Shown here: positions 1 through 7,265 of the stretch, in pieces | Position numbering within the stretch: the stretch's first letter is position 1 | Layout: each line of letters begins with the position of its first letter | Assembly (NCBI GenBank): GCA_045531895.1 | Contig: JAZSEW010000065.1 | Coordinates: forward strand, 1-31,341 | DNA length: 31,341 nt | Source: SIG299 sp045531895 | GTDB lineage: Bacteria > Bacillota > Clostridia > Lachnospirales > Lachnospiraceae | Direction: 5' to 3' | Notes under the pieces: model-generated | Told to the model about the DNA's origin: nothing | The model's database searches: none | What the model saw: only the letters and a program-made list of their open reading frames with translations | Position numbers and translations under genes: made by a program

Positions 1-1
1 T

Positions 2-1030
2 GACAGAATGTACCTGGCTAATGCAACAGGATGTTCCTCCATCTGGGGCGGTTCCTGTCCATCCAACCCATACACCAGAAACAAAGCTGGTCAGGGTCCT
101 GCATGGGGCAACTCCTTATTCGAAGACAACGCTGAATTCGGTTTAGGTATGTTCATGGCTCAGAGAGCTCTCAGAAAGCGCATCGTAGACGCTGCTGAAA
201 GACTTCAGGCTGTTGCTGAAAAGGATGATGTTAAGGCAGCTTTAGCTGAGTACCTTGCAACCTCCGAATCCTCCACAGAAAACGCACCTGCTACTAAGAA
301 GCTCATCGCTGCATTAGAAGCTTGCGGATGTGACAACGAAGACAGAAAGTACATCCTTGCTAACAAGGATTTCGCTGCTAAGAAGAGCCAGTGGATCTTT
401 GGTGGTGACGGTTGGGCATACGATATCGGTTACGGCGGCTTAGACCACGTTCTCGCTTCCAACCAGGATGTTAACATTTTAGTATTTGATACAGAAGTTT
501 ACTCCAACACAGGCGGTCAGTCCTCCAAGGCTACACCTACCGGTGCTATCGCTCAGTTCGCAGCAGCTGGTAAGGAAGTTAAGAAGAAAGACCTCGCAGC
601 AATCGCAATGAGCTACGGTTACGTATACGTTGCACAGATTGCACAGGGTGCTGACTATGCACAGTGCGTAAAGGCAATCGCAGAGGCTGAAAGCTATCCG
701 GGTCCATCCCTCATCATCGCTTACGCTCCATGTATCAACCATGGTATCAAGGGCGGTATGAAGAATGCTCAGACCGAAGAAAAGAACGCAGTTGCTTCCG
801 GTTACTGGCACCTGTTCCGTTTCGATCCTCGTCTTGCAGCAGAAGGTAAGAACCCATTCCAGTTAGACTCCAAGGAGCCAACTGCAAGCTACAAGGAATT
901 CATTGAATCCGAGGTTCGTTACAACAGACTTTCCCGTTCCAACCCAGAGCGTGCACAGTACCTGTTCGAAAAGGCAGAGGCTGACGCTAAGGCGAAGTAC
1001 GAGAAGTTAGCTAAGATGGCTGAAAAATAA
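2..1030 (+). CDS. nifJ: Pyruvate:ferredoxin (flavodoxin) oxidoreductase, C-terminal part (5' end outside window)
   Basis: This is the last 342 residues of a homodimeric pyruvate:ferredoxin oxidoreductase, which cleaves pyruvate with CoA to acetyl-CoA and CO2 and reduces ferredoxin in the cytoplasm. The reading frame is open at the left edge, so the ATG at position 8 is an internal Met. Visible signatures are GCSSIWGGS near the edge (a Cys of the proximal 4Fe-4S cluster), the thiamine-diphosphate/Mg stretch GDGWAYDIGYGGLDH followed by EVYSNTGGQSS, and YAPCINHGI, which carries the last cluster Cys. The Lys/Glu/Ala-rich C-terminus is usual for clostridial enzymes. Codon use is that of a highly expressed gene. 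A perfect-stem terminator follows directly, so this is the last gene of its transcript. The family assignment is very secure. Confidence 0.97.
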   Translation, partial: DRMYLANATGCSSIWGGSCPSNPYTRNKAGQGPAWGNSLFEDNAEFGLGMFMAQRALRKRIVDAAERLQAVAEKDDVKAALAEYLATSESSTENAPATKKLIAALEACGCDNEDRKYILANKDFAAKKSQWIFGGDGWAYDIGYGGLDHVLASNQDVNILVFDTEVYSNTGGQSSKATPTGAIAQFAAAGKEVKKKDLAAIAMSYGYVYVAQIAQGADYAQCVKAIAEAESYPGPSLIIAYAPCINHGIKGGMKNAQTEEKNAVASGYWHLFRFDPRLAAEGKNPFQLDSKEPTASYKEFIESEVRYNRLSRSNPERAQYLFEKAEADAKAKYEKLAKMAEK

Positions 1031-1048
1031 TCAATAAATGAGTTTTTG

Positions 1049-1083
1049 CAGAGCGCGCATCAAAAGATGCGCGCTCTGTTTTG
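1049..1083 (+). terminator. Rho-independent terminator of the pyruvate:ferredoxin oxidoreductase gene
   Basis: There is a perfect 13-bp GC-rich stem (CAGAGCGCGCATC at 1049-1061, its complement at 1066-1078) with an AAAA loop, followed by TTTT. It starts 18 bases after the stop codon. Confidence 0.93.
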
Positions 1084-1123
1084 TTGAACAGCATTTTTTG
1101 CAAAGTGAAAGGCATGTTCTGCA

Positions 1124-1152
1124 TTTTCATGCAAGCTATAACGTGTTATAAT
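1124..1152 (+). promoter_or_regulatory. Probable extended -10 sigma-A promoter for the NlpC/P60-like gene
   Basis: TATAAT at 1147-1152 is preceded by TG and one base (extended -10). A weak -35, TTTTCA at 1124-1129, lies 17 bases upstream. The start codon is 60 bases downstream. Confidence 0.65.
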
Positions 1153-1211
1153 TTTGGTAAGATTCTCAGATTAGCAAGAAACTTGTAACTATACAACAGG
1201 AGAGAACTACT

Positions 1212-1763
1212 ATGGAGAATAACAACATTTGGGGCGCACAGGTCATTACAAAAGCATTGGAATATGCCAATTATGAATGGACTGCATCGGATGCAAATGT
1301 ATTACACGGAATTGATTCTGATGGTCGTTTTGTAGATACTCCTGACATAACGTGGCGTGGAGAAGTCCTTGACTGTGGCTGGTGGAAAGTAAATGAAGTA
1401 AATGTCGGCATCCCTTATGGTTGGGGCAATGTTCCGGAGGATACGAAACGATACGGAAGCCGTAACACTGTTGGTGTTGATTGCTCCGGCTTACTTACAG
1501 TGTGCTGGGAGTTACCGAAAAAGATAGCCACCCGGGACATCTCGAAGTATGCAACAGTAATAGACAACCTTGAGGATATCGAACAAGGCGATGTTTTTGC
1601 CAAGCCCGGCAGCCACGTCATGTTTTTCAAAGAATTTGCAAATACCGGGAAATCGGAAGTAATTATAATCGATGCAACCAGAAGTACCGGAAAGGTATCA
1701 CAACGAACAGAAAATGTGGCTCAACTTTTTGAAAAAGGCTATAAAATCTACCGAAAAAAATAA
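1212..1763 (+). CDS. NlpC/P60-superfamily-like cysteine hydrolase, 183 aa
   Basis: The protein carries the hallmark of NlpC/P60/CHAP-type papain-fold hydrolases: VGVDCSGLL with the presumed nucleophile Cys91, then GSHVMFF with His135 as presumed base, and a polar third position in the following strand (VIIIDAT, about residues 150-156). The family cuts peptide or amide bonds, often in peptidoglycan stem peptides. I see no signal peptide, membrane segment or SH3/cell-wall-binding repeat, so either export is non-classical or the substrate is cytoplasmic. The ATG is well supported by AGGAGAG at 1198-1204. The gene has its own promoter and is followed by a separate promoter for the MerR gene, so it is probably monocistronic. 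The substrate cannot be told from sequence. Confidence 0.75.
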   Translation: MENNNIWGAQVITKALEYANYEWTASDANVLHGIDSDGRFVDTPDITWRGEVLDCGWWKVNEVNVGIPYGWGNVPEDTKRYGSRNTVGVDCSGLLTVCWELPKKIATRDISKYATVIDNLEDIEQGDVFAKPGSHVMFFKEFANTGKSEVIIIDATRSTGKVSQRTENVAQLFEKGYKIYRKK

Positions 1764-1779
1764 TTTCTCAAAAAAACAC

Positions 1780-1810
1780 TTGACTGTAAACCTTGTTCAT
1801 ACCTTATAAA
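1780..1810 (+). promoter_or_regulatory. MerR-type promoter with 19-bp spacer
   Basis: TTGACT at 1780-1785 and TATAAA at 1805-1810 are separated by 19 bases. MerR-family activators act on over-long spacers of this kind by untwisting the DNA. The spacer also holds a direct repeat of ACCTT (1790-1794 and 1801-1805, 11-bp period). The promoter lies 35 bp upstream of a MerR-family gene, which suggests autoregulation. Confidence 0.7.
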
Positions 1811-1844
1811 GTAAGCAAAACCAAGGAAAACAGGGAGGATTATC

Positions 1845-2606
1845 ATGACAATTAAAGAGTTAGAACAAGAATTAGAGGTTCCCAGAGCTACCATCAGGTT
1901 TTATGAAAAAGAAAATTTGCTTTCACCAAAACGAGGTGCCAATTCCTACCGGGAATACAGCAATGAAGATGTTGTAACATTGAAAAAAATTATCATTCTA
2001 CGAAAAATCGGTTTATCAGTTTCTGAAATTAAAAACTTGCTGGATGGAACTTTTTCTTTACAGCCAATGCTTGAAAAAAATATTTCAGAGCTGCAAAACC
2101 AAATCAAGGAGTTGGAAGGCGCCATCAGTGTCTGTAAACTCATGCAGACCAGACAGGAAGAAATTTCCGGGTTCGATACCGCGATGTATTGGAATGAAAT
2201 TGAGGAGCAGGAAAAGGCAGGATTTAAGTTCAAGGAAATATTAAATGACGTGATTGAATTTGAGAAAGGTGTTTTTCTCAAGGAGTTCCAGTTTGCCAAC
2301 GAACATGGCGATTTACTGTTTGACTACGACCTAAAAGGATATCTTATCAGAATCGTTGGCACCTGCATTCTTTGTGGTTTTGTGTGGTATCTGTTAGAAG
2401 GACAGAGCCGGACATTTCACAATTTTCTGGAAGGGTTCTTCTGGCCCTTTGTATGCATTATTATTTCTTCCATCTTCGGATTACCAGTGCATTTCATAGG
2501 CAAAAAGAATCCGGCACTTGCAAAAAAAATCAAGAAAATCGGAACCGGTATCGCTATAGCGATTACCATTGTATTACTTATCCTGGCAGTCTTTGTGATC
2601 AGATAA
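1845..2606 (+). CDS. MerR-family transcriptional regulator with C-terminal membrane domain, 253 aa
   Basis: Residues 1-70 form a MerR winged helix-turn-helix (TIKELEQEL, RATIRFYEKENLLSP, then YREYSNEDV and LRKIGLSVSEIKNLL). Residues 72-105 are the usual dimerisation coiled coil. Most MerR proteins end with a small ligand domain. Here the chain continues into about 60 soluble residues and then three hydrophobic segments (about 167-184, 197-217, 232-252). The regulator is therefore probably tethered to the cytoplasmic membrane. The ATG follows AGGGAGG (1832-1838). The gene sits downstream of a 19-bp-spacer promoter that it may control. The inducer is unknown; the membrane part suggests sensing of envelope or ion stress, which is inference. 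Confidence 0.88.
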   Translation: MTIKELEQELEVPRATIRFYEKENLLSPKRGANSYREYSNEDVVTLKKIIILRKIGLSVSEIKNLLDGTFSLQPMLEKNISELQNQIKELEGAISVCKLMQTRQEEISGFDTAMYWNEIEEQEKAGFKFKEILNDVIEFEKGVFLKEFQFANEHGDLLFDYDLKGYLIRIVGTCILCGFVWYLLEGQSRTFHNFLEGFFWPFVCIIISSIFGLPVHFIGKKNPALAKKIKKIGTGIAIAITIVLLILAVFVIR

Positions 2607-2628
2607 CGCTCACAAAATAGCCTATCCT

Positions 2629-2683
2629 TTCGCACCGTTTTTCCCACACCGACATTCCGTGAGAGAAAAACGGTGCGAATTTT
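2629..2683 (+). terminator. Terminator-like inverted repeat after the MerR gene
   Basis: There is a perfect 15-bp stem (TTCGCACCGTTTTTC at 2629-2643, complement at 2665-2679) with a 21-base loop, followed by TTTT. Confidence 0.75.
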
Positions 2684-2727
2684 GTATTAGTATAATGGCA
2701 AAGATTTGGTAAAGGATTGGAAATAAA

Positions 2728-2757
2728 TTGAAAGCACGTACTGAAATATGATACAAT
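2728..2757 (+). promoter_or_regulatory. Promoter for the kdpDE-like operon
   Basis: TTGAAA at 2728-2733 and TACAAT at 2752-2757 have an 18-base spacer. The first gene starts 62 bases downstream. Confidence 0.65.
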
Positions 2758-2819
2758 ATCCATGCATAGCATAGTCTGAACACCACTACTATGCTTATTA
2801 CATAATTTCGGAGATTCCT

Positions 2820-3866
2820 ATGAAACAAAAATTAAGCATTAAAGATGCCTTATTCACCATAATTACTTTAATACTTCTCCTGTTCTTAAACATCTGGATG
2901 CAGGACATGTTTGATACAAAAACCCTGATACCAATGATATTTGTCCTTGGTGTCTTTTTGATTTCCATGAAAACTCAGGGGTATTTTTGGGGAATTACTG
3001 CTTCCCTGCTCAGCGTTCTTGCAGTTAATTATGCTTTTACCTATCCTTATTATGCCTTTGATTTAATTTCACCGGAATGTCTGTCTTCTGCTTTTGTTAT
3101 GTTGGTAGTTGCCATCTTAACAGGAACACTTACTACTCAGATTAAGCAGCAGGAAAAAATGAAAGCTGAGACAGAAAAAGAGCACATGAGAGCCAATCTT
3201 CTCCGTGCCGTTTCCCACGATTTACGTACACCGCTCACTACCATTTATGGATCCAGCTCCGCTATTATGGAAAATTACGATTTCTTAAGTAAGGAACAGC
3301 AATTAAAGCTTTTAGTCGAAATACGCCAGGATTCCGAATGGCTTATCCGCATGGTGGAAAACCTTCTTTCCGTCACCCGAATTGGCGGTGGAAGAGTGCA
3401 ATTAATCAAACGCTCTACCGTTTTGGAAGAACTTATTGATGCCGTACTTGTAAAATTCCGCAAGCGCTGTCCAAATCAACCAGTGGAGGTAGAAATTCCG
3501 GAAGACTTCATCAGCATACCCATGGATGCCATGCTCATTGAGCAGGTTCTCATTAATATTTTAGAAAATGCAGTTGACCATGCCACCGGCATGACCGAAT
3601 TAAAACTCACCGTTACAAAAGAAAACGATTTTGCTGTCTTTTGTATCAGCGATAACGGTTGCGGAATCCCTGTCGACCGTTTAGACAAAATTTTCACCGG
3701 CTACTTAGACCGCGACCATGTTCCTGCTGACGGCAGCCGTAATAACATGGGTATCGGTTTGTCCGTTTGTTCCGCCATCATCAAGGCCCACGGCGGTGAA
3801 ATCCAAGTGAAAAATAACAAATCCGGCGGTGCATCCTTTTCCTTTGCACTCAGACTGGAAAATTAA
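2820..3866 (+). CDS. KdpD-like membrane histidine kinase (short form), 348 aa
   Basis: Four hydrophobic segments in residues 10-108 match the DUF4118 membrane domain of KdpD. They are followed by a HisKA dimerisation domain with the H-box AVSHDLRTPLT (phospho-acceptor His133). An HATPase domain follows, with N-box NILENAVDHA (Asn250), G1 box DNGCGIP and G2 box MGIGLSVC. Full KdpD is about 900 residues and begins with a KdpD/UspA cytoplasmic sensor; that half is absent here, giving a compact sensor. In E. coli KdpD responds to potassium limitation and turgor. No kdpFABC pump genes are in the window. The ATG has GGAG six bases upstream. The response regulator gene starts 28 bases after the stop codon, so the two form an operon. 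Confidence 0.92.
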   Translation: MKQKLSIKDALFTIITLILLLFLNIWMQDMFDTKTLIPMIFVLGVFLISMKTQGYFWGITASLLSVLAVNYAFTYPYYAFDLISPECLSSAFVMLVVAILTGTLTTQIKQQEKMKAETEKEHMRANLLRAVSHDLRTPLTTIYGSSSAIMENYDFLSKEQQLKLLVEIRQDSEWLIRMVENLLSVTRIGGGRVQLIKRSTVLEELIDAVLVKFRKRCPNQPVEVEIPEDFISIPMDAMLIEQVLINILENAVDHATGMTELKLTVTKENDFAVFCISDNGCGIPVDRLDKIFTGYLDRDHVPADGSRNNMGIGLSVCSAIIKAHGGEIQVKNNKSGGASFSFALRLEN

Positions 3867-3894
3867 ACTCTCCCATGGAAGGAAGTACACAGTC

Positions 3895-4608
3895 ATGAAG
3901 AATAACCGCTACAAAATTCTTGTTATTGAAGACGAAAGTAACATCCGCAGCTTCGCCAAAACTATTCTGGAAGCTAACGACTATCAGGTTATCACAGCAG
4001 ACACCTGCGGGAATGGCATTATGATGTATTCTTCCCACCGTCCTGATTTGGTTCTTCTGGATTTAGGTCTGCCGGATAAAGATGGGCTGGAATTTATCCG
4101 CACCATTCGTGCACAGCAGGAAGCCACACCAGTATTAGTCCTTTCTGCCCGTACCGGAGAAACGGACAAGGTGGATGCTTTGGACCTTGGGGCCAATGAT
4201 TATATTACAAAGCCCTTCGGCACAGCCGAGCTTTTAGCACGGGTCCGTGCCGCCTTACGTATCAGCCAATATAGCGGCAATCCGGCTCTGATTCCCGGTG
4301 GAAAGTTCATGCTGCATGATTTAACCATCGACTACGACCGACGGCTGATTACCATCGGCGGGGAAGAAATCAAACTGACCCAGACAGAATATAATATTCT
4401 TGTCCTGTTAGCAAAACACACCGGAAAAGTCCTTACTTATGCTACTATCATACGTGAAGTCTGGGGACCGTCCGATGACGGAGGGGTTAAAAAATTACAG
4501 GTCAATATGGCAAACCTGCGAAAAAAGTTAGGTGTCAAACCCGGCGATAACCGTTATATCATTAACGAACTTGGTGTAGGGTATCGTATGTGTGAAGAAA
4601 CACCATAA
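3895..4608 (+). CDS. KdpE-like response regulator, OmpR/PhoB family, 237 aa
   Basis: The receiver domain (residues 5-118) shows the acidic pocket Glu12-Asp13, phospho-acceptor Asp56 in LLDLGLP, and Lys106 in YITKPFG. A winged-helix DNA-binding domain (about 140-235) follows, with LTQTEYNILVLLAKHTGKVLT and a C-terminal GVGYRM hairpin typical of OmpR/KdpE proteins. The frame is open 66 bases further upstream, but AAGGAAG at 3879-3885 points to the ATG at 3895. It is the cognate partner of the kinase directly upstream. The natural target would be a potassium pump operon; the gene that follows here is instead a sodium-pump decarboxylase subunit, which may be a target. Confidence 0.94.
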   Translation: MKNNRYKILVIEDESNIRSFAKTILEANDYQVITADTCGNGIMMYSSHRPDLVLLDLGLPDKDGLEFIRTIRAQQEATPVLVLSARTGETDKVDALDLGANDYITKPFGTAELLARVRAALRISQYSGNPALIPGGKFMLHDLTIDYDRRLITIGGEEIKLTQTEYNILVLLAKHTGKVLTYATIIREVWGPSDDGGVKKLQVNMANLRKKLGVKPGDNRYIINELGVGYRMCEETP

Positions 4609-4627
4609 ACTTCTGATTTATGAAGCT

Positions 4628-4677
4628 TTGAGGCAACAAGGCTTATAAATAAAATACAAGGAGAAATAGTTTTCTCC
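4628..4677 (+). promoter_or_regulatory. Leader of the sodium-pump genes: weak promoter and small hairpin
   Basis: A weak promoter-like pair (TTGAGG at 4628-4633, TAAAAT at 4650-4655, 16-base spacer) lies in the 91-base gap after the response regulator. It is followed by a 7-bp hairpin, GGAGAAA at 4660-4666 with TTTCTCC at 4671-4677. The hairpin lies just ahead of the true GAGGAGGG ribosome binding site and contains a decoy AAGGAG. The role is uncertain. Confidence 0.35.
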
Positions 4678-4699
4678 CAAAAAAAATGAGGAGGGCTCT

Positions 4700-5854
4700 A
4701 TGGAAGTCTTATACGATCATCTGTTGGGAATCCCACCAGAAAGCTTTATCAAAATGGTAATCATGTGGATTATCGGCGGCGTTCTAATTTACCTTGCTAT
4801 CAAAAAGGAAATGGAACCAACTCTTTTATTACCAATGGGTTTTGGTGCAATTTTAGTTAACCTGCCATTGTCCGGTGCAGTAACCCAGATTTATGACGGT
4901 GTTGCAGAAATCGGACCTATTGATGTTTTATTTAACGCAGGTATTGCCAACGAATTGTTCCCACTGCTCCTGTTCATCGGTATCGGTGCCATGATTGACT
5001 TTGGCCCGCTGCTCTCTAACCCAAAATTGATGTTATTTGGTGCAGCTGCCCAGTTCGGTATTTTCTTCACTCTGGGTATGGCAACCTTGCTTGGCTTCGA
5101 CTTAAAGGACGCTGCGTCCATCGCTATTATCGGTGCAGCAGACGGTCCTACTTCCATCTTCGTTGCCAACTACTTTGAATCCAATTACATCGGGGCCATT
5201 ATCGTCGCGGCCTACTCCTACATGGCATTAGTTCCAATCGTGCAGCCACCTATCATCAAGCTGTGCACCACCAAAAAGGAACGTTTAATCCGCATGGAGT
5301 ACAAGCCTGCTAATGTTAGCAAGGCAACCAAGATTTTATTCCCAATCATTGTTACCATCATTACCGGTATCGTAGCTCCACGTGCCGTTGCCCTGATTGG
5401 TTTCCTAATGTTTGGTAACCTGATTCGTGAATGTGGTGTATTAAATTCTCTTTCCGAAACAGCACAGAATGCACTGGCTAACTTAGTTACCATCTTCCTC
5501 GGCATCACCGTTGCTACCAAGATGCAGGCAGATATGTTCTTAAATAAAGAAACTCTCCTTATCCTGTTACTCGGTCTTGTGGCATTTGTTTTCGATACCG
5601 TAGGCGGCGTATTCTTTGCCAAGTTCTTAAACCTCTTCTCCAAGAAGAAGGTAAACCCAATGATTGGTGCAGCCGGAATCTCCGCATTCCCAATGTCTGC
5701 CCGTGTGGTACATAAAATGGGTCTGGAGGAAGACAACCAGAACTTCCTGCTGATGCACTCCATTGGTGCTAACGTATCCGGTCAGATTGCATCCGTTATT
5801 GCCGGCGGCTTAATCTTAAAGATTGTACCTGAAATCATTGCAATGCTTCCATAA
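4700..5854 (+). CDS. Sodium ion-translocating decarboxylase beta subunit (OadB/GcdB/MmdB family), 384 aa
   Basis: This polytopic membrane protein couples decarboxylation of a biotin-bound carboxyl group to export of Na+ across the cytoplasmic membrane. Family signatures are all present: the re-entrant loop IIGAADGPTSIFVA, whose Asp148 corresponds to the essential Na+-site Asp of OadB, and near the C-terminus LLMHSIGANVSGQIASVIAGG with the conserved Asn/Ser pair. The length fits the short form of the family (about 370-430). The start follows a very strong GAGGAGGG (4688-4695). A small gamma-like subunit is encoded 14 bases downstream. The carboxyltransferase (alpha) and biotin carrier are not in the window, so the substrate (oxaloacetate, glutaconyl-CoA or methylmalonyl-CoA) cannot be decided. 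Confidence 0.95.
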   Translation: MEVLYDHLLGIPPESFIKMVIMWIIGGVLIYLAIKKEMEPTLLLPMGFGAILVNLPLSGAVTQIYDGVAEIGPIDVLFNAGIANELFPLLLFIGIGAMIDFGPLLSNPKLMLFGAAAQFGIFFTLGMATLLGFDLKDAASIAIIGAADGPTSIFVANYFESNYIGAIIVAAYSYMALVPIVQPPIIKLCTTKKERLIRMEYKPANVSKATKILFPIIVTIITGIVAPRAVALIGFLMFGNLIRECGVLNSLSETAQNALANLVTIFLGITVATKMQADMFLNKETLLILLLGLVAFVFDTVGGVFFAKFLNLFSKKKVNPMIGAAGISAFPMSARVVHKMGLEEDNQNFLLMHSIGANVSGQIASVIAGGLILKIVPEIIAMLP

Positions 5855-5868
5855 GAAAGGAGAACAGT

Positions 5869-6021
5869 ATGAACGTAGATTTATTTTTAATGACAGTTCC
5901 TTATGCACTGAAGGGTTGGCTTGCAATTTTTGTGGTGACACTGATTATCGTAGGCTGTATTTCTCTGCTGAATAAGGCAGGTGCTCCTAAGAAGGAGAAA
6001 AAAGAAGAAAACGCGGAATAA
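5869..6021 (+). CDS. Small membrane protein, OadG-like gamma subunit of the sodium pump, 50 aa
   Basis: This short open frame starts at an ATG behind AAGGAG (5857-5862), 14 bases after the beta-subunit stop. The product has one hydrophobic helix (about residues 12-35, GWLAIFVVTLIIVGCISLL) followed by a charged tail rich in Lys and Glu (KKEKKEENAE). This is the architecture of decarboxylase gamma subunits, in which one helix anchors a charged tail. Known OadG proteins are longer (about 80-120 residues). The context, spacing and ribosome binding site support a real gene; the subunit name is inference. A terminator follows. Confidence 0.75.
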   Translation: MNVDLFLMTVPYALKGWLAIFVVTLIIVGCISLLNKAGAPKKEKKEENAE

Positions 6022-6052
6022 AAATGTTAAAAGAAAATAAATAAACTTCACG

Positions 6053-6088
6053 AAAGAGTCAGAGGATGTATTACCCTTCTGACTCTTT
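6053..6088 (+). terminator. Terminator after the sodium-pump genes
   Basis: An 11-bp perfect stem, AAAGAGTCAGA at 6053-6063 with TCTGACTCTTT at 6078-6088, has a 14-base loop. The U-rich run is short. Confidence 0.65.
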
Positions 6089-6191
6089 ACTCGTTCTTAA
6101 CCGTCGATTCGTAGACAAGCCTCTCAAAATCAGCTACTATAAATATATATGTTTTACATTTTATAAGCCCTACATATCGAAAGGAGAACTT

Positions 6192-7244
6192 ATGACTATT
6201 TCGTTAGCTGAATTTCTTTCGCAATTGCTTTCCAGTCCCATATTGGCTCTTACTGTAGCCCTGACTCTCGGAGTAGTTCTGGTAAACGGATGGACCGATG
6301 CACCAAACGCGATTGCCACTTGTGTTTCTACAAAATCCATCTCCCCAAAAGCAGCCATTTTAATGGCGGCAGTATTTAATTTTTTGGGAGTTCTTGTCAT
6401 GACTATGGTCAATGCCAGCGTAGCCGCAACCATCTACAAAATGGTGGATTTCGGTGGCAATTCCGGCGATGCACTGGTAGCTTTATGTGCTGCTTTGTTT
6501 GCCATCGTAACCTGGGCGACCGCTGCCTGGTGGTTTGGTATTCCAACCAGCGAAAGCCACGCTTTAATTGCCGGTATTTCCGGTGCAGCCATTGCTCTGC
6601 ACGGCGGTCTTGGTGGCATCAATGGCAGTGAATGGGTAAAAGTTGTGTATGGATTAGGATTATCTACTGTACTTGGTTTTGTCTTCGGATGGATTACAGT
6701 AAAAGCAGTAGAATTCATTTGCAGGAATATGGACCGTCGGAAAACACAAACCTTCTTCAAGGGTGGCCAGATTGCCGGTGGTGCTGCCATGGCTTTTATG
6801 CATGGTGCACAGGATGGTCAGAAATTTATGGGCGTATTTATGTTAGGTATCTTCCTGGTAAATGGTCAGGCAAATGTGAATAATTTCCAGATTCCTATCT
6901 GGCTGATGATTCTTTGCAGTGCCGTTATGGCACTTGGCACCTCCATTGGCGGCTACCGTATCATCAAGGCGGTGGGAATGGACATGGTAAAGCTGGAAAA
7001 ATACCAGGGCTTTTCTGCTGACTTAGCCGGTGCCGGCTGCCTGTTGCTTTCTTCCGTAACAGGAATTCCGGTTTCCACCACACACACAAAAACAGTCGCT
7101 ATTATGGGGGTAGGTGCAGCACGCCGTGTTTCCAGTGTTAACTGGGGCGTAGTAAAAGAAATGGTACTCACCTGGGTACTCACTTTCCCCGGTTGCGGAC
7201 TGATTGGATTTCTCATGGCAAAATTATTCATGTGGCTATTTTAA
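6192..7244 (+). CDS. PiT-family inorganic phosphate permease, 350 aa
   Basis: This integral membrane transporter takes up phosphate (as metal-phosphate) with cation symport. Both halves of the inverted repeat that defines the family are visible: NGWTDAPNAIATCVSTKSIS near residue 30 and HGAQDGQKFMGVFMLGI in the second half. The conserved PTSESHALIAG and GIPVSTTHTKTVAIMGVG loops are also present. The frame is open from 6066, but the ATG at 6192 has AAGGAGA eight bases upstream and begins at the usual family N-terminus. TATAAA at 6138-6143 may be the -10 of its promoter. The next gene, a DUF47 protein, starts 22 bases downstream, the standard PiT operon arrangement. Confidence 0.95.
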   Translation: MTISLAEFLSQLLSSPILALTVALTLGVVLVNGWTDAPNAIATCVSTKSISPKAAILMAAVFNFLGVLVMTMVNASVAATIYKMVDFGGNSGDALVALCAALFAIVTWATAAWWFGIPTSESHALIAGISGAAIALHGGLGGINGSEWVKVVYGLGLSTVLGFVFGWITVKAVEFICRNMDRRKTQTFFKGGQIAGGAAMAFMHGAQDGQKFMGVFMLGIFLVNGQANVNNFQIPIWLMILCSAVMALGTSIGGYRIIKAVGMDMVKLEKYQGFSADLAGAGCLLLSSVTGIPVSTTHTKTVAIMGVGAARRVSSVNWGVVKEMVLTWVLTFPGCGLIGFLMAKLFMWLF

Positions 7245-7265
7245 GAGATGGAAGGAGAACAAATC

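Noticed and set aside
479..811. Minus-strand open frame inside the pyruvate:ferredoxin oxidoreductase gene
   Set aside because: It lies wholly antisense to a strongly conserved gene, has no ribosome binding site, and its composition reflects the codon bias of the sense strand.
4660..4677. Intrinsic terminator between the two-component system and the sodium-pump genes
   Set aside because: The stem is only 7 bp, AT-rich and followed by an A-run instead of T-run on the coding strand; kept only as a possible leader hairpin.
6066..6191. N-terminal extension of the PiT permease
   Set aside because: It would include the terminator hairpin of the previous operon; AAGGAGA and family alignment place the start at 6192.
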